From Sialis fuliginosa (taxonomy: Eukaryota > Arthropoda > Insecta > Megaloptera > Sialidae), in contig OY540822.1 of NCBI GenBank assembly GCA_961205875.1, positions 13,270,501 to 13,334,500 on the forward strand: a stretch of DNA of 64,000 nt, read 5' to 3'. Under the pieces are notes generated by a model, which saw only the letters and a list, made by a program, of their open reading frames with translations, ran no database searches and was not told the DNA's origin. The stretch's first letter is position 1, and each line of letters starts with the position of its first letter. This document shows positions 34,631 to 47,105 of this stretch, piece by piece. The position numbers and the translations under genes were made by a program.

Positions 34631-36054
34631 CTAAAAAATATTAATTTGCACTTATTATAATTACTAAAAAATATTGAAAATGTAAAGAAAAAGATAAAAA
34701 TTCATATATTTTTATCTATAATCATTAATCAAATAATTTTTTATGAAAATTTTTAGGTTATTTTAAACTATATGATTTAAACTTTTTTACTGAAACACTT
34801 TAAATTATAATATATAACAACACAATTACAAATATACATAAAACTCACAGTATAATTAAGTTTTTTTTTTATAACTATTATAAAAGAATTATTTTTACTA
34901 TACAGATTGATTCATTGTGAATATTTTTTTAACGGTTTATCGGTGTTGTACCCTAATCTAGACTGCCTGATAAGGTGTTATCTTGTACCTGTAATTCATT
35001 ATTTAGTTAGGTCTACACTCATTGCCGTATAGCTAATATTATCATATCTCTTCCTTCTCTACTAATTTAGAAAAACGATCTCTTACGAATATATACGAAC
35101 TTATATACTAATTTAATACTTAGTTGGGCCCACATTAGTTAAAATCTACATTCTATGAATAACACGTTCGTATGGTTTTGTTTGATAAGTTTTTCAAACA
35201 ACCTGTACATTCAATATTATAATTATAATAATATTGGTTCGGCGATACGAATATTTTGAAGTAAAGTAGAATGAGTCATTTGGATGTGATTTAAGCAAAT
35301 ATACCTATATACAAAGTAACAGCAACAGTTTTTTTTATCGGCCATTTTAGTAAATTCTTGGAAAACCCCAGATTTATACATGTTAATCGCAAAAGTTCAA
35401 AAGTTAAAGAGCGTATATTTTTTAAACATGATTTTTATATTACTTAAATTTTAAATTTTTTAAAGTAACTTTCTTATTGTTAATTGTCTTAAATAAATTA
35501 TATATTTATCTAGAAATTGATGTTAGGTATATGGTATATAGAGTATTTGATAAAGTAGCCAATAAAGATGTTATTATGTATATTGCTTATTCTATTAAGG
35601 AATGCTTTACCCAGCTTTGCTTTACAGGATGGCCATCTTCTTGCAATACTTTATGTGATCAGCAAAATTCAAATTATATTCAATCTGATATATCAAGTCA
35701 CTTTATTTCATATGATTTTGATTTTTAAGATTTCGTCAATACTAAAAGTTTAAGGTGTATAATAAACTTATAAATAATAATTGAAATTATGTATTTTTAT
35801 ATTTCTTTTGAAAATAAAATAATCTAGATTATATCTATTATCATAAATGAAAATCAGTTTTATAGTTTCTCCGATTTTCCATTAATAAACTAGTATAATC
35901 TGTGAATCTCAAAAATTATGGATTTATTTCAAAAATATCTACCAATTATCGGGCTAAATTATACAATTTTATTAGAAAATATTTGATTTTTTTTCTTAAT
36001 ACCTAAATTTTTTTTTCTGCTATACATACGTAAAAAATGCACGTGCATTGGAAC
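34631..36054. other. Upstream region of LRR gene, AT-rich
   Basis: The LRR promoter is expected here or further right. No core promoter motif stands out above the AT-rich background. The open frames at 35477-35753 on the + strand overlap one another in different frames and show no domain. Confidence 0.35.
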
Positions 36055-36425
36055 ATTTGACGATGGCTAGAATTTTAGGGAGTGAGATTCTGTAATTCTG
36101 AATTTTATAATAGAAAATTTAATTTTCTACAAAAAAGATTCAATACAATTTTTACGTAATACGCGTTGTTTTTGAGATATTAACAAAGAACGATTTTAGG
36201 ATACTACCTCTTCCATACAATTTTGACGTGGGACCTAACCAACAAACCAAGTTTGATTAATATCGGTTAATTGGTTCATGAGTACTCGTGAGACAAGGTT
36301 CAAGACAGACAACGTGAAATGAAAAGTGTTTGTCTTGACCTGAAGCGGAATGATCAAATTTTGAAATATACTTTGAAAAATGATCACATATCTTCCCTTA
36401 TCCTTTGGATATGGTGAGAAAGCAA
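36055..36425. repeat. Diverged partial copy of the 13475-14192 repeat
   Basis: Shared phrases are TTTTACGTAATACGCGTTG and GAGATATTAAC in place of GAGATATCTTG, TATCGGTTAATTGGTTCATGAG (interrupted), GAAAAGTGTTTGTCTTGACCTGAAGCGG and a closing GAGAAAGCAAAAT. The GACGGACGG run is largely lost here. Confidence 0.6.
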
Positions 36426-36837
36426 AATAATAACCCAATTAAATATTATTTAATTTATATAATAATACGTCTTATTCGGTGTAAATCACATGAATTATTA
36501 TCTGTGTATTGGGAATGTTCTCCTGGAAATTTTTGAACTATGTATTGGTCATTGAAAGCTCAGGTCGCCCCAAATCCGGTTTAAATATCCCCCATGTCAA
36601 TAAAGCTGTTTACTGAAACGAAAGATAAGGTCATGTGATGTACTGAGTTCATATTTACAAGTATTAAAAAAGAAATATTGATTTTAAATCTGCAAACCAC
36701 AAGAAGTATACTTTTTTGCTTATTATTATTTAGTTCAAATAAATTTTAATGCTTTTTAAATTTTTTTAATGTTTGATTATTTCTAATTACAAATAAAATT
36801 AATAGCTTAATCACATTACGTTTTCGAGGTATCTTAA

Positions 36838-37383
36838 CCGTCAAGGCGCGTAGTCAATAAAAACGGAAGCAGTCGCGCGTAACCTAAAAACCTATTGAAG
36901 ATTTTAGGGAATTAAAACACCAAATAGTTAATTAATAACATATTTTTAATAATTAAAACAATTATCTTTCAGTCAGGAAACTATTTAGTTATTAAAAATA
37001 CGTACTAATCGAAGTAACTGCAATTAAAATGATAATTAAAATAGAACACATATTTTCTTTGGATTGGATCAAAATTTCAATAAAATTAAATAAAATCAAA
37101 TTATAAAAAAACACAATTTGGTAAGATAAATCCTTATAATAATTAGAAATCAAAAATAAAAAAATAAAAATTATCTTTCTCATCAGGATCTTCGTCGCGA
37201 CTAAAACAAAAGCTATTTGGACAACGCGGGACGCCCGGGGAAAGGGGTAATTAGTTGTTTTTGTTTGTAGTGAACTTAGAAGAGGGTACTTGAGACGAGA
37301 AATGTTTGTGACGAAAATATTCAAAATTATAAACAATAATATATCAAGTGCGGTCGATTCGACGCTGCGCGACTGCTTGAAGG
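36838..37383. mobile_element. TTAA-flanked MITE with GC-rich ends
   Basis: TTAA occurs at 36834-36837 and 37384-37387. The left end CCGTCAAGGCGCGTAGTC and the reversed right end CCTTCAAGCAGTCGCGC are related, and a second inverted pair (AAGCAGTCGCGC) lies at 36867 and 37366. Length is 546 bp. A GC-rich patch around 37215-37245 is unexplained. No transposase is seen. Confidence 0.65.
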
Positions 37384-37387
37384 TTAA

Positions 37388-38326
37388 TATAAAATTGTCA
37401 AAAATTACGATTTTGTTTATAAGTCATCTAAACCAATAAAAAATGATCTAAAATGAGTTATACATTAGAAGTAACTCCTTAAAAAACATGGAATACATTG
37501 TATTCTCCTTTAAAATTAAATTTAATATTTCACTGTATTTAAGGATGTACTTACTAGTTTTAAGGATCTCATTATATTTTTGTGTAGTATCTTTAATCTG
37601 TTTGTTATATGTAAGACACATGTTCAACTCTACCCTACAGTCTTATTTAAAAAAAAAAATGTCAAATAATAGCGTATTATTACCTTTGTATATAAAAACT
37701 TAGCTTGTTATCTCTAAAAAAGTCCCACTCTAGCTTACAACCTTTGACAAATAAATTAAAAAAAAAAAACTCTTCCTTAACATAATATTTTTTGCATCTA
37801 CCTACCTTGACAAATTTTATCATAAACCAAATAAATAATCTATAATTAAAACGAGTTTTCGAATCAATAAAAAATAATTGCAAAATTTAAACCGTATTTT
37901 GTACGTACTTCTATTATGTTCTTAATAATAAGTGGTCATTTGGAATTATACTTTTTTTTAAATCTCTTGGGAGGGGGATGTTGATCTTATATAATACACA
38001 AAACTAACTTCCCTTGTATTCGGCGAATTTAGAGTACAATCTTTCTTTTACAGTATGTTTACATTTTATCGTTATTTTGTTATACAAAGAATTATAAATC
38101 TCTTCGGAAATTAGTTATTAGTAGGTGTCTTAATAAATTTTGGAAAAAGGGGACTTTTTATTCACAAAAAATAAAAATAGTTGATTAACTATATAATTAA
38201 ATTCCATTGATAGGTTTGAAATTCTATTTAACGATCTTTTTAAAATATTTTGTTAAACATTTGACTGATTTTAGCCATGTAAGAAATAAAACAGAGATGA
38301 GTTATTATTTATTATAAGAGATTGGA
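37388..38326. other. AT-rich non-coding DNA
   Basis: I see nothing supportable as a gene or clear repeat in this stretch. Confidence 0.4.
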
Positions 38327-38595
38327 AAAATAGTTGTTATTTTCAATGAAATAGTTACAAGTTGAATTTTTTTTTCGGAAAATAGTTTTTTTTACGATTT
38401 AATAATAATTATTGCAAACGAAGCAGTAAAAAGTGTCGCAAATATTTTAAAAATAGTTGGAAAAGTAGTTGCAAATAGTTGATTTTTAAATTGTGTTCAA
38501 TCAGACCAGTTTTCTGAAAACGGTGGAGATATGTAATAAAAATTACAATAAATGCATTTTTACGCAATAGTTGAAAAACTATTTTTCCAATCTCT
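38327..38595. mobile_element. MITE with AGAGATTGGAAAAATAGTT ends
   Basis: The 19-bp ends AGAGATTGGAAAAATAGTT and AACTATTTTTCCAATCTCT are perfect inverted repeats 269 bp apart. A truncated second copy ends at about 60313, sharing TTCAATCA(G/A)(A)CC, GGTTTTCTGAAA and TTTTTCCAATCTCT. Confidence 0.75.
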
Positions 38596-38960
38596 ATTTA
38601 TTATTTTACATTCAGATTTCAGAAAACGATTATTATTAATAAATATAAAAATAAAATTTAATGTTAATTTTAACTCACGTTTATTATTTTATTTGGCTAT
38701 TTTACTGCTGAATTTATGAACTCTGTTTTTTACTAAATTGGATAGTTTTCTTTTTCATACTACGATAATTGAGATTAATTTTGCTCTAAATGATACTATG
38801 TAAACATTTAAAAACTAAAAATAAATACAAAAGATTTTTTAGAATGAAAATAATAATACATTAAAAACATCTCTTTATATTTATATTTTTATTGTCTGTG
38901 TTTGAAAAAAACATAAAATATGTTCAATCTTCTTATAATTATTTTATATCGTAACATTTA

Positions 38961-39600
38961 TACAGGTGGTCCGGTTTGGTACACAAATATATTTAGGAGT
39001 GGATTTCTTGGTTCATTATGAGTAAAAAATTATACGGGAAGGTGGGGTCTATCTTCAACACCCTCTAAGCTATAGGATGTTTGAAAAGTTCCTTCAGAGT
39101 AGCACTTACAAACAAAGATTATCTCATAACTTCCAAAGGAACGTAACTAGAGCAACCACAATGAGGTAGTTTCATAGGTAATTAACTGACATATTTTTCA
39201 ATATTAGCGTTATTGCTAGCCGTGTTTCCAGTTCAGAGTTATTACTCATCAAAGTTAAAAAATATATTTATTTTTTTGAAAATGATATCTTTCTCCAAAT
39301 GTACCTGCAAATGTGATATTTTTGTATCATTATTTTGGGATGTCATAATGTTACTTACAAATTCATCATACAAAGTTTGGACCTGGGTCTTACAGTTTTC
39401 TAGTTATAAATTTATTTAAACTAATCTCCAAAGTGACTATTTTGTTACATACCCTATTAAATGAAACAATTATACATTTTTTTTGTTCATAATTACATAA
39501 TTTTATTACTAATGGTAATTAATATAATATTAAAACTACAACATGTGCTCATAGCGTAATTATACTAAAATATCTGTTTTCCAAACCGGATCATCCTGTA
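38961..39600. mobile_element. TA-flanked MITE, TACAGG family (640 bp)
   Basis: The left end TACAGGTGGTCCGGTTTGG and the reversed right end TACAGGATGATCCGGTTTGG are inverted. TA flanks both sides (38959-38960, 39601-39602). It is the longest family member in the window. It contains a 68-codon frame without recognisable transposase motifs. Confidence 0.8.
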
Positions 39601-40199
39601 TATTATAAATATATTATTTATATTATAAATACATACCTACATACCTACTTACGTTCATATGTAATTCAAGAGAAAAATAACAATCTTCGTACATAATATG
39701 TATACTTACAATCATGAAATAAAAAATAAAATAATAGTTCTTGAAAACAAGTAATATTCAAACAGTCGCATAATAAAAGCTAATTGGTCCTTTAAATAAT
39801 TGCTCAATAAACATTTTTGATATAATTACATCAATATATTTTTAAATATATAATTTTATTAAAAAATATCAATTACTGTATCATCCTGCCCTTAATTTAA
39901 TTATCATATCATATAGCCTAAACTAATTCTAGTGTCTTTAGACTTTCAATCAGTGAAAGTCCCATCAAATTCGGTTCAGTAATTTTCGAGTTGTCAATAT
40001 CAATTATAAATATAAAAATGTATCCTTGCATTTGAGTTACAACGTCTACAGAATGACAGACAGACATACAGTGAAAAATGTAATACATAAATGAATATAA
40101 TATAATAATAGCTCATTAATAATGTTGATATAACTGCTACAATCGAGCTATAAATATAAATTAGTGTTCAGATATTTTGGTACAAATAATTAACTAAGG

Positions 40200-40400
40200 A
40201 TCACATAATTCATAATAATCCTAACTGAAGCTTGTATCCTTATATCATTCTTACCCGGGTGTCTTACAACGAAACCTTATATATGGGCTCTGAGATTAAA
40301 GCTATAGTAGCATGCCCCAAGCGAGATTAGAACCCATATACTCATATCAACTTGGATGGACAATTGGTTATTGTACAATGTACCTGATTATCATAAAATT
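40200..40400 (-). repeat. Possible tRNA-derived SINE
   Basis: On the - strand, GGGTTCTAATCTCGCTTGGG resembles a degraded pol III B box (consensus GGTTCGANNCC). Downstream comes TTTCGTTGTAAGACACCCGG, a layout common in insect SINEs. The A box is not clear and no tail was fixed. Confidence 0.35.
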
Positions 40401-40499
40401 GATTCTCAACTTTACCTACTACTTTAGATTGTCACATATAGATACACGACTAACCCGTTGTTAAAGAAACTAATTATATTAATTCATATTTTATATGTC

Positions 40500-40610
40500 T
40501 TGAGGCTTCCGCGGTGATCTTGATATGGATCTTGGCTTCTGGGTGTAAACCGCGTCGGTTTGGTCGTGTTATCGGCCAACGTTTCGTCACATCTTCAGGG
40601 ATCTTCTAAG
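40500..40610. repeat. Dispersed repeat, related to 17810-18000
   Basis: It contains GGCTTCCGCGGTGATCTTG, TGTAAACCGCGTCGGTTTGG and CAACGTTTCGTCACATC, matching the intronic copy in the RBM24-like gene with substitutions. Confidence 0.6.
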
Positions 40611-41958
40611 AGAAGATGCCCACTGATTTGACTGATTTTATCGTATTGTTTTAAACAAAATATTTGCCATGGAAGCCACAGGACTTTCTTATTTTTTAAT
40701 TTTCTAATTTTATTAAAAATATTTATGACTAACTAATAAAAGGTAGAATAAAATTAATGTGACATAAATTATAATTATAAGATAATAATATTCTCTACAA
40801 GATGTATTTTTTTAAACGTAATCACTAAATCGGAAATGGATGTTTCCTTTTATCAATTTTTGAATTTTCGAATTATTTTTGAAAAGTTGCGAATAAGAGA
40901 AAATTGTGTTCTATTATTGTATCTATGTTATAGTCGTGATTATCAATTCTTTATTAATGAATCTAAAAATGTGATTTTTCCTTTTTTATAATATGTATGT
41001 AGGATTATTTATTAATGAAATTTTTAATTAATTAATGAAAATTATTATTTATAAAGTAAGTTATGATGTCCCTTCTTATTTTTTTATCTTGAAATTGATA
41101 TTTTTATGGAAAAATAAAATATGAATCATGAAATATGACAAAAAAATTTGAATTTTAGTTTTCGTTAAATGTATGTTTTTTGTATAGAAAATTTCAACTT
41201 TTTACGTCATTTTCTATGTAATAAACATACTTTTTAGTCAAATTTCATGGTTCTAATTTCACTTTTCATTGAAAATTCATTTTTTTTTTTAACTTTTCAT
41301 AGAAATTTCAGTTCGAATACATTTTAGAAGTTATAATATATTAAATTTTGTCATGAGCGTGACCGGGCATGAGTAAAAAAATACAATTCGTAAGCAAAAA
41401 TTACAAGTTCAGATCCCTGTTTAAAACATCCATAACATAGAAACTGTTAGTAATCAAAGAAAAAATTATCAAATTCGACAACAATTTGAGAACAAAGGGG
41501 GTATTAATTTAATGAACGGATAATATATTACAGAAAGTTCCATCTCACATATTGAAAATAAAAGTTTGTTTATCGACTAAGCTTTCGTGTTTGTGTCAAA
41601 TACGGTGAAATATATCATTTTTAATTGCATGAAATTGATGCAAAAGTTTGTCTATCAGCTTATACAAATATGGCCAGGTGCAAAATTCCGATCGTGTCGG
41701 CAAGACAAGCCCTAATCTCTGTCTCCTATATAAAACATAACTGCTTAAAGTAGTCTCCGCACAGAATGCGTCATTTGCGGTACTGCCATTTATTTCAAAG
41801 GGGGTATTTATTGAAATATTATCTGCAATGTATAGAATCGCTAATTATATATTACTAACTAGCTGTGCCAGCGTGGTTTACGGAATTATTGTTTAAGATT
41901 TTTGAAAAATATAATTGAATTTAGTACAAACACGATTAATTATTATCGTAGTAATAAC

Positions 41959-42357
41959 CAGGGTTTCGAACCGGAACTGAACCGAAAACCGGAAAAACCG
42001 TTATTTTTTGCCGGAACTAAAACCGGAACAGAACCGAAATAAAAATATCGGTTTTTACGGTTCAGTAGGTTCATGCAAAAATACGTGCGTTAACATGATC
42101 TTATTTCCCACTTCAACTGTCATTCGTACTATCATACAAGTACCATAAAATGTTCTAAATTATAGTAGACATTTTTTTTTAAATTTTTTAATTTAATTAA
42201 TTAATTTTTTTTTAAATTAATCACTCGGAGCTGAACCGAAAAAACCGGAAAAACCGTTATTTTTTTCGTAAGGAAAACCGGAACCGAAACGAAATGTATT
42301 TTTTTACACGAACCGGAACGAAAACCGAAACGAAAAAAATAACGGTTCGAAGCCCTG
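41959..42357. mobile_element. hAT-like MITE with CAGGG ends and 8-bp target duplication
   Basis: The left end CAGGGTTTCGAACCG and the reversed right end CAGGGCTTCGAACCG differ at one base. Flanks GTAATAAC (41951-41958) and ATAATAAC (42358-42365) match at 7 of 8. The CAGGG terminus with an 8-bp duplication is typical of hAT elements. The interior is built from repeated variants of AACCGGAACCGAAACCG. No transposase is present. A broken copy lies at 25891-25957. Confidence 0.85.
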
Positions 42358-42365
42358 ATAATAAC

Positions 42366-45099
42366 TAATCAAAACCTAAATTACCTAAAAAAAAGAATCA
42401 ATATATCAAAATTGATATATTTTTTTGTGTAATTTTTTGACAACCTTTTTATAGTAAAACTAATTTTCAATGTAAGAAAAAAAATAGAGACCTGTGTAGT
42501 TATAATTAAATATAGAAGTTTTGAGTAAATCGTTTTCAATTATATCTAAAACTATACTGTAAAAAAAGACAATTGGTAAATATAACAAAGATTTAAGGTG
42601 CTGGTCAAAATTTACAATTGTATAGTATTCAGGAGGAAAAGTTTACTGAAACAAAACTTTGATGTAGGTAATATAGCACACATGTGAAGATATATTTCCC
42701 CTAGAACTTACAGAAGCGAAGAAATTCATAAATATTCATATTCTAACTTTTATTAGAGATTAGCTCGGCTCGAAATAAAGATATAGTGAGGTTTCAGCAA
42801 TCTTTATATTTCTATGTAGATCTTTTTTCTTGGGGAGATGATTTAATGTTTTCCTTCTATTATTTATACGTCACCCCTTATATTAATTTAATATTGAACG
42901 TTTTTTACTTTCTTATACGTACGCATATATTATTGTATAAGAAAGTATAGTTATGCCATAAATTTTCAATTAAATAAAAATTGAATCCAGAAGTGTTTAA
43001 TTATTAAATTTTATTTTCAAGTTAATATTTTTCTCACTCGATAAATTATAAATCTATTATCATTTTAGAAATGAATAATAGGTTAAAAAGTTTGATTGAA
43101 TTTGCAAGGTATGCGTAATATATTGGTTGAATATATTTTATGAAAGACGACCGGTAAAGGGTTTAGTTAAATAATGATCATGTTTCTTCCTTAAGAAGTT
43201 TTGGCCTGTTCAAATCTCCGCCCCAGTTCGCCGCGCGATTCTCTAACACCATCTTAGATGATATATAACCAGTTACTGTAGGATTAACTATCTACCTCTG
43301 AATATTTAGCTCACACTGTCGACCCTTTCCACGCCCAAATACAAAAACAACGTTTTGAATATTATATTTAATATTTTAACTTTACATACCCGAAAAAATA
43401 TTGTAGAATAAAAATCCAACTCAGTATTATTTTTTTATAATTATTTTGATTTTTTAGCGATATTTATTTTAAAATAAACGAGTGGGGTAGGTACTTATAT
43501 TATAAGATAACAAGAATGTGTATTTTAAAAAACATTGACAGTTGGAATCGTTAAATATGAATTCAGTAGCGTTCAATATTTAAAAAAATATAATAATTTA
43601 AAATAAAACTTAATTTACAAACTCACAATTTTAAGATTTTTATTTTCTTTACGGATTTTTGTCCGCAAATTTGTGTACTATGAATTTATGTTGAATTACG
43701 CGTACATGCGGAAAATAATTATGTGTTTTGTTGATCAATTATATATGTATTTGCGGTTTTTATTTCAATACGATAAAAAATCGAGTCTTCACAAAATAAG
43801 AGATAGAACGTATTGTGGGTCTATGCTTGTCTTTATTTATACTTGAGTGTAAAAAAGTTTAGGTTATATTACTATCTTAATTTTTGTGAACCAAATTTTA
43901 CACATTATGTTAATACAGAATATTCAGTCCATGTACGGAAAAAATTAAATCGTAGCCGTACTTCGGGTATAACCTTCCTTTTTCGTTTAATCTTACTTTT
44001 ATTTTAACGATTTTTTGGAAACACGATTTCTTTCAAATACCCACAGTTTTAATAAAGAATTATTTTTATCTTTATATATTTATCGATATTTTTGATGTTC
44101 TTTATAAAACGATAAAATATGTTATACACGTATGACAATATAATCAATTTTGATAGACTTAAATTTTATTTTCTGTTTGTTTATTTACTTGTTCTGATTT
44201 TGATTAGACTTTCATTATTCGAATGCCTTATGTCTGGTATTATAAAGAATTTGTTCTCGAGCAAAATCTAAGCGTTATTAAATATAAATGACAATCCACT
44301 GACTCTAATCAATATTATGGATTATAAAAACGCTTTTGCGTTAAGTAGAAATCAGCGATCTAAAAACAGTGGTGACAAGTGTACACCATAAAACGCATAA
44401 CATTTACATTACAATACATTTATTACCGCTGATCTAAAATCTCTATATAATAATTATTATAGGCTAGATGTAGTTGTGATATTAAATTGATAATTAGGTC
44501 AGAAATGTATATAAGTGGAATCTTATGATTTAAAAGTATTGAAATGAATATGGATAATCAATTGCAGATATATTTTGGATTGCACGTGAAAATTAAAGTA
44601 TTGTATACATTTATTGAAATTATTGGTACGGCACTGTGGGTATGTCAGATCGGTGTTTTTATATAACGAATTATCATCATTGATGCTGTTGAACTGAACA
44701 GTATGTATTTTTCAGCTTTAATTTCCTTCTCCAGAGATAACGGGCCCGTGTTTAGTAGCCGTTGCGATGCACAAGTATTACACTTCTGTCGATTTTATTG
44801 TCTGCTATGGTTTCTTGTACTATTATCGCTACTTCTTTATTACCTTCTCGAATAGATAATTTGTTTAAATTTAATATTTTTCATATCTTCTTGTCTCTCT
44901 GTTTCTGTCCCTGTCTCTCTCTCTCATTTCGCGACTCGTTGATTACTAATCATTTTTTGTACCGACAACATTTTAACATGGTTTAGAAAATTCTGATATC
45001 AAGTTATACAATACTAATGATGAATTTTTTGTGTAATAAAAACCTGACATAAATATTTCAAGACATGTACATATGTAGTTAATATAATTTTCACATAAA
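42366..45099. other. Non-coding DNA, presumed intergenic
   Basis: At 42907-42950 ACTTTCTTATACG and GTATAAGAAAGTATAG form a short inverted pair of the family seen at 57445-57851. At 43190-43340 is a more complex, GC-richer segment without repeats. At 44225-44400 is a copy of the 22497-22730 repeat. At 44898-44930 is a TCTC-rich microsatellite. No gene is supported. Confidence 0.4.
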
Positions 45100-45440
45100 T
45101 CTATGTAGATGTAGATAGTATAATCTGTGCACGATCTCAGTAACTACTGAACGGATTTTATTCCTGTTTTCACTAATGAATAGTGTTCCACGATATATAA
45201 TTTGTGGATTTCATGAAGTCGGAAAAAAACAATCGTCAGAGCGCTGCGTAAATAGTTTATTACAGATTAAATGGGCACCCAGTGATAGACACTTGCTAAT
45301 GATTACAAAATGATAAGCACTACGATACAAAAGTTATAAAATAAAGAATCGTAAAATTTGAAACAATGTAAAGCAGATACTATGATAATATAATTAATAA
45401 ATAGATTATATTAATAATTAACGGGTGAAGCCGCGGGGAA
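45100..45440. repeat. Insect retroposon-type repeat, interrupted
   Basis: AACTACTGAACGGATTTTAT at 45141 and GGGTGAAGCCGCGGGG at 45423 are the two ends of a repeat phrase widespread in insect genomes. Between them, 45315-45415 is a fragment of the TAAGGTACTGGCACCAG MITE interior (AATCGTAAAATTTGAAACAA then AAGCAGATACTATG). That fragment preserves the empty target of the element inserted at 11957. Confidence 0.55.
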
Positions 45441-46349
45441 TTGGTACGAGTATTATATAAATAATAAATATAGATATACTAAATGGACGTAAATAAAATT
45501 GAAATAATAATTTATTCGCTTCGATTACGCTACCCACAAAGTCAATAGCGATTTGAAATGTTTCTAGTTAAGATGAACCTTTCTGAGAAGGTAAATAATA
45601 AAAGAACACGATAGTAACATTGCGTCGAAGAAACACTGATTCTAGACGGATACAAGCTGCAAGAATTGAATGCACGGCATTCATTTTTGAAATGTAATTT
45701 CCTGCGAATATTCTTTTCATGGGGCGGTTTTCTCGCTCACCACTTTGGGTGGGTGGTGCGGTGAGGGGTGAGAGCTAATCGTTGACAGCCGCCCGTTTTG
45801 TTGTTTAGATAACGTAAACAAAATGTGTCACTTCTTCGACTGATTTAATAATATATTTTTCGTTTACGAAGAATATATATATGTATAGCGGTCTACTTTA
45901 AATATTTCTTTAACAGACAAAATACATTATTTATACTTTTGCTTATTGTTAGTTATTTGGAATAAAACGACTGTGTTTATGTATGAATACAATAAATACA
46001 GTTATTTCTCGCTTTACGAGTTTCTCGGTTATTGTTTCTCACTTTACGAGTTGTTGATTTGAAAGCAGTTTGTTTTCAAATAATGCGGTGCTAATGTCAA
46101 AAAAAAATCTATCTTGCACTTGATTTTTCAATATTTATCACATTGAACACGAGTTACAGTTTTGTGTTTTTGTTTCAGTACCACATGAAGTTGGTCACAA
46201 AACTAAACGTCAAAAATTTTTAATTATTTATTTAGTACAATAAAAATGACACCAGTCGTCAGTAAATACTTTTATTTTACATATTATATTAATTTGTAAC
46301 AGTAGAAAAACACTAGATGAATTTGTCATTATATTAAAAAAAACATCTG
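45441..46349. other. Non-coding DNA with GC-richer segment at 45690-45810
   Basis: The segment with GGGTGGGTGGTGCGGTGAGGG followed by GACAGCCGCCCG is unlike its AT-rich surroundings and matches no repeat in the window. It is a candidate regulatory sequence by composition only. Confidence 0.3.
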
Positions 46350-47105
46350 CCAAGTAAATGCACAGTGCTTCCTAGTGCTAAATTCACCAAAGGTAGTTAA
46401 TTATTCAACAATTTAAATAAAAACCGATAGTGTTTATATAAATTGCCTGGAATTGGTTAACCATTTAATTTTTATACAATTTTACTAAAAAATATTAGTT
46501 CGAAATTTTTCTTAAAACGCACCTGAATATTTTTTCATATATTTTTAATTTTTTTAGAAATTTCAATCTAAATCTAAATTTATGCAAATGTCAAAATGAC
46601 ATTTACTGTATTCAAGCAATATCAATTTAGAAAAACAAAACACGAATTTTAAAAATAAATTGAGATGAATCTTTGTAAGGGAATATTTTACAACAAACGT
46701 TGTAGACCCATATTATAGGAAATTTAATGTTCTACAAAAAATATTCTATAAAATTTTCACGTAACATGTGTCGTTCTTGAGATATCTTGAAAAAATAAAT
46801 ATTTTGGGGTGTCACCCCTCCCCCTTACATACGATTCTAATGATTTTGAAATGGAACCGTCCTCAAGCCAGACCCAACCATCCGACCAAGTTTCAATAAT
46901 ATCGGTTCAGTGGTTCATGAGTTATGCGTGTGACAAGGATTCATGGGACAGACGGACGGACACACGGACAGACAGACAGACAGACACGGAACGAAAAGTG
47001 TTTGCGTTGACGTGAAACGGATAAATCAATTTAAAATTTTGAAATCGGAGAACATTTTTTTTGTCTCAATCTGAAACGATATCTTCGATATTGCGAGAAA
47101 GCAAT
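46350..47105. repeat. Dispersed repeat, copy B
   Basis: This copy matches 13475-14192 from AAGTAAATGCACAGTGCTTC through TCTTCGATATTGCGAG. It has about 30 extra bases after GTAGACCCAT. The GACGGACGGACACACGGACA run is intact and extended by CAGACAGACAGACA. Confidence 0.75.

Larger units (their letters stand above)
39601..41958. other. Non-coding DNA with retroposon tails
   Basis: The stretch at 39945-40070 contains AAATTCGGTTCAGTAATTTTC and a GACAGACAGACATACAG run, typical of insect retroposon tails. 40200-40400 is SINE-like and 40500-40610 is a dispersed repeat (both listed separately). At about 41120-41240 a small palindrome (GTATGTTTTTTGTATAGAAA and its partner) recalls the foldback family. 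At 41864-41892 the phrase CTAGCTGTGCCAGCGTGG resembles another insect repeat end. No gene was found. Confidence 0.45.

Noticed and set aside
44762-44986. Hydrophobic 74-codon frame with signal-peptide-like start
   Set aside because: Much of it is a TCTC microsatellite translated as Leu/Ser/Cys, with no conserved motif.
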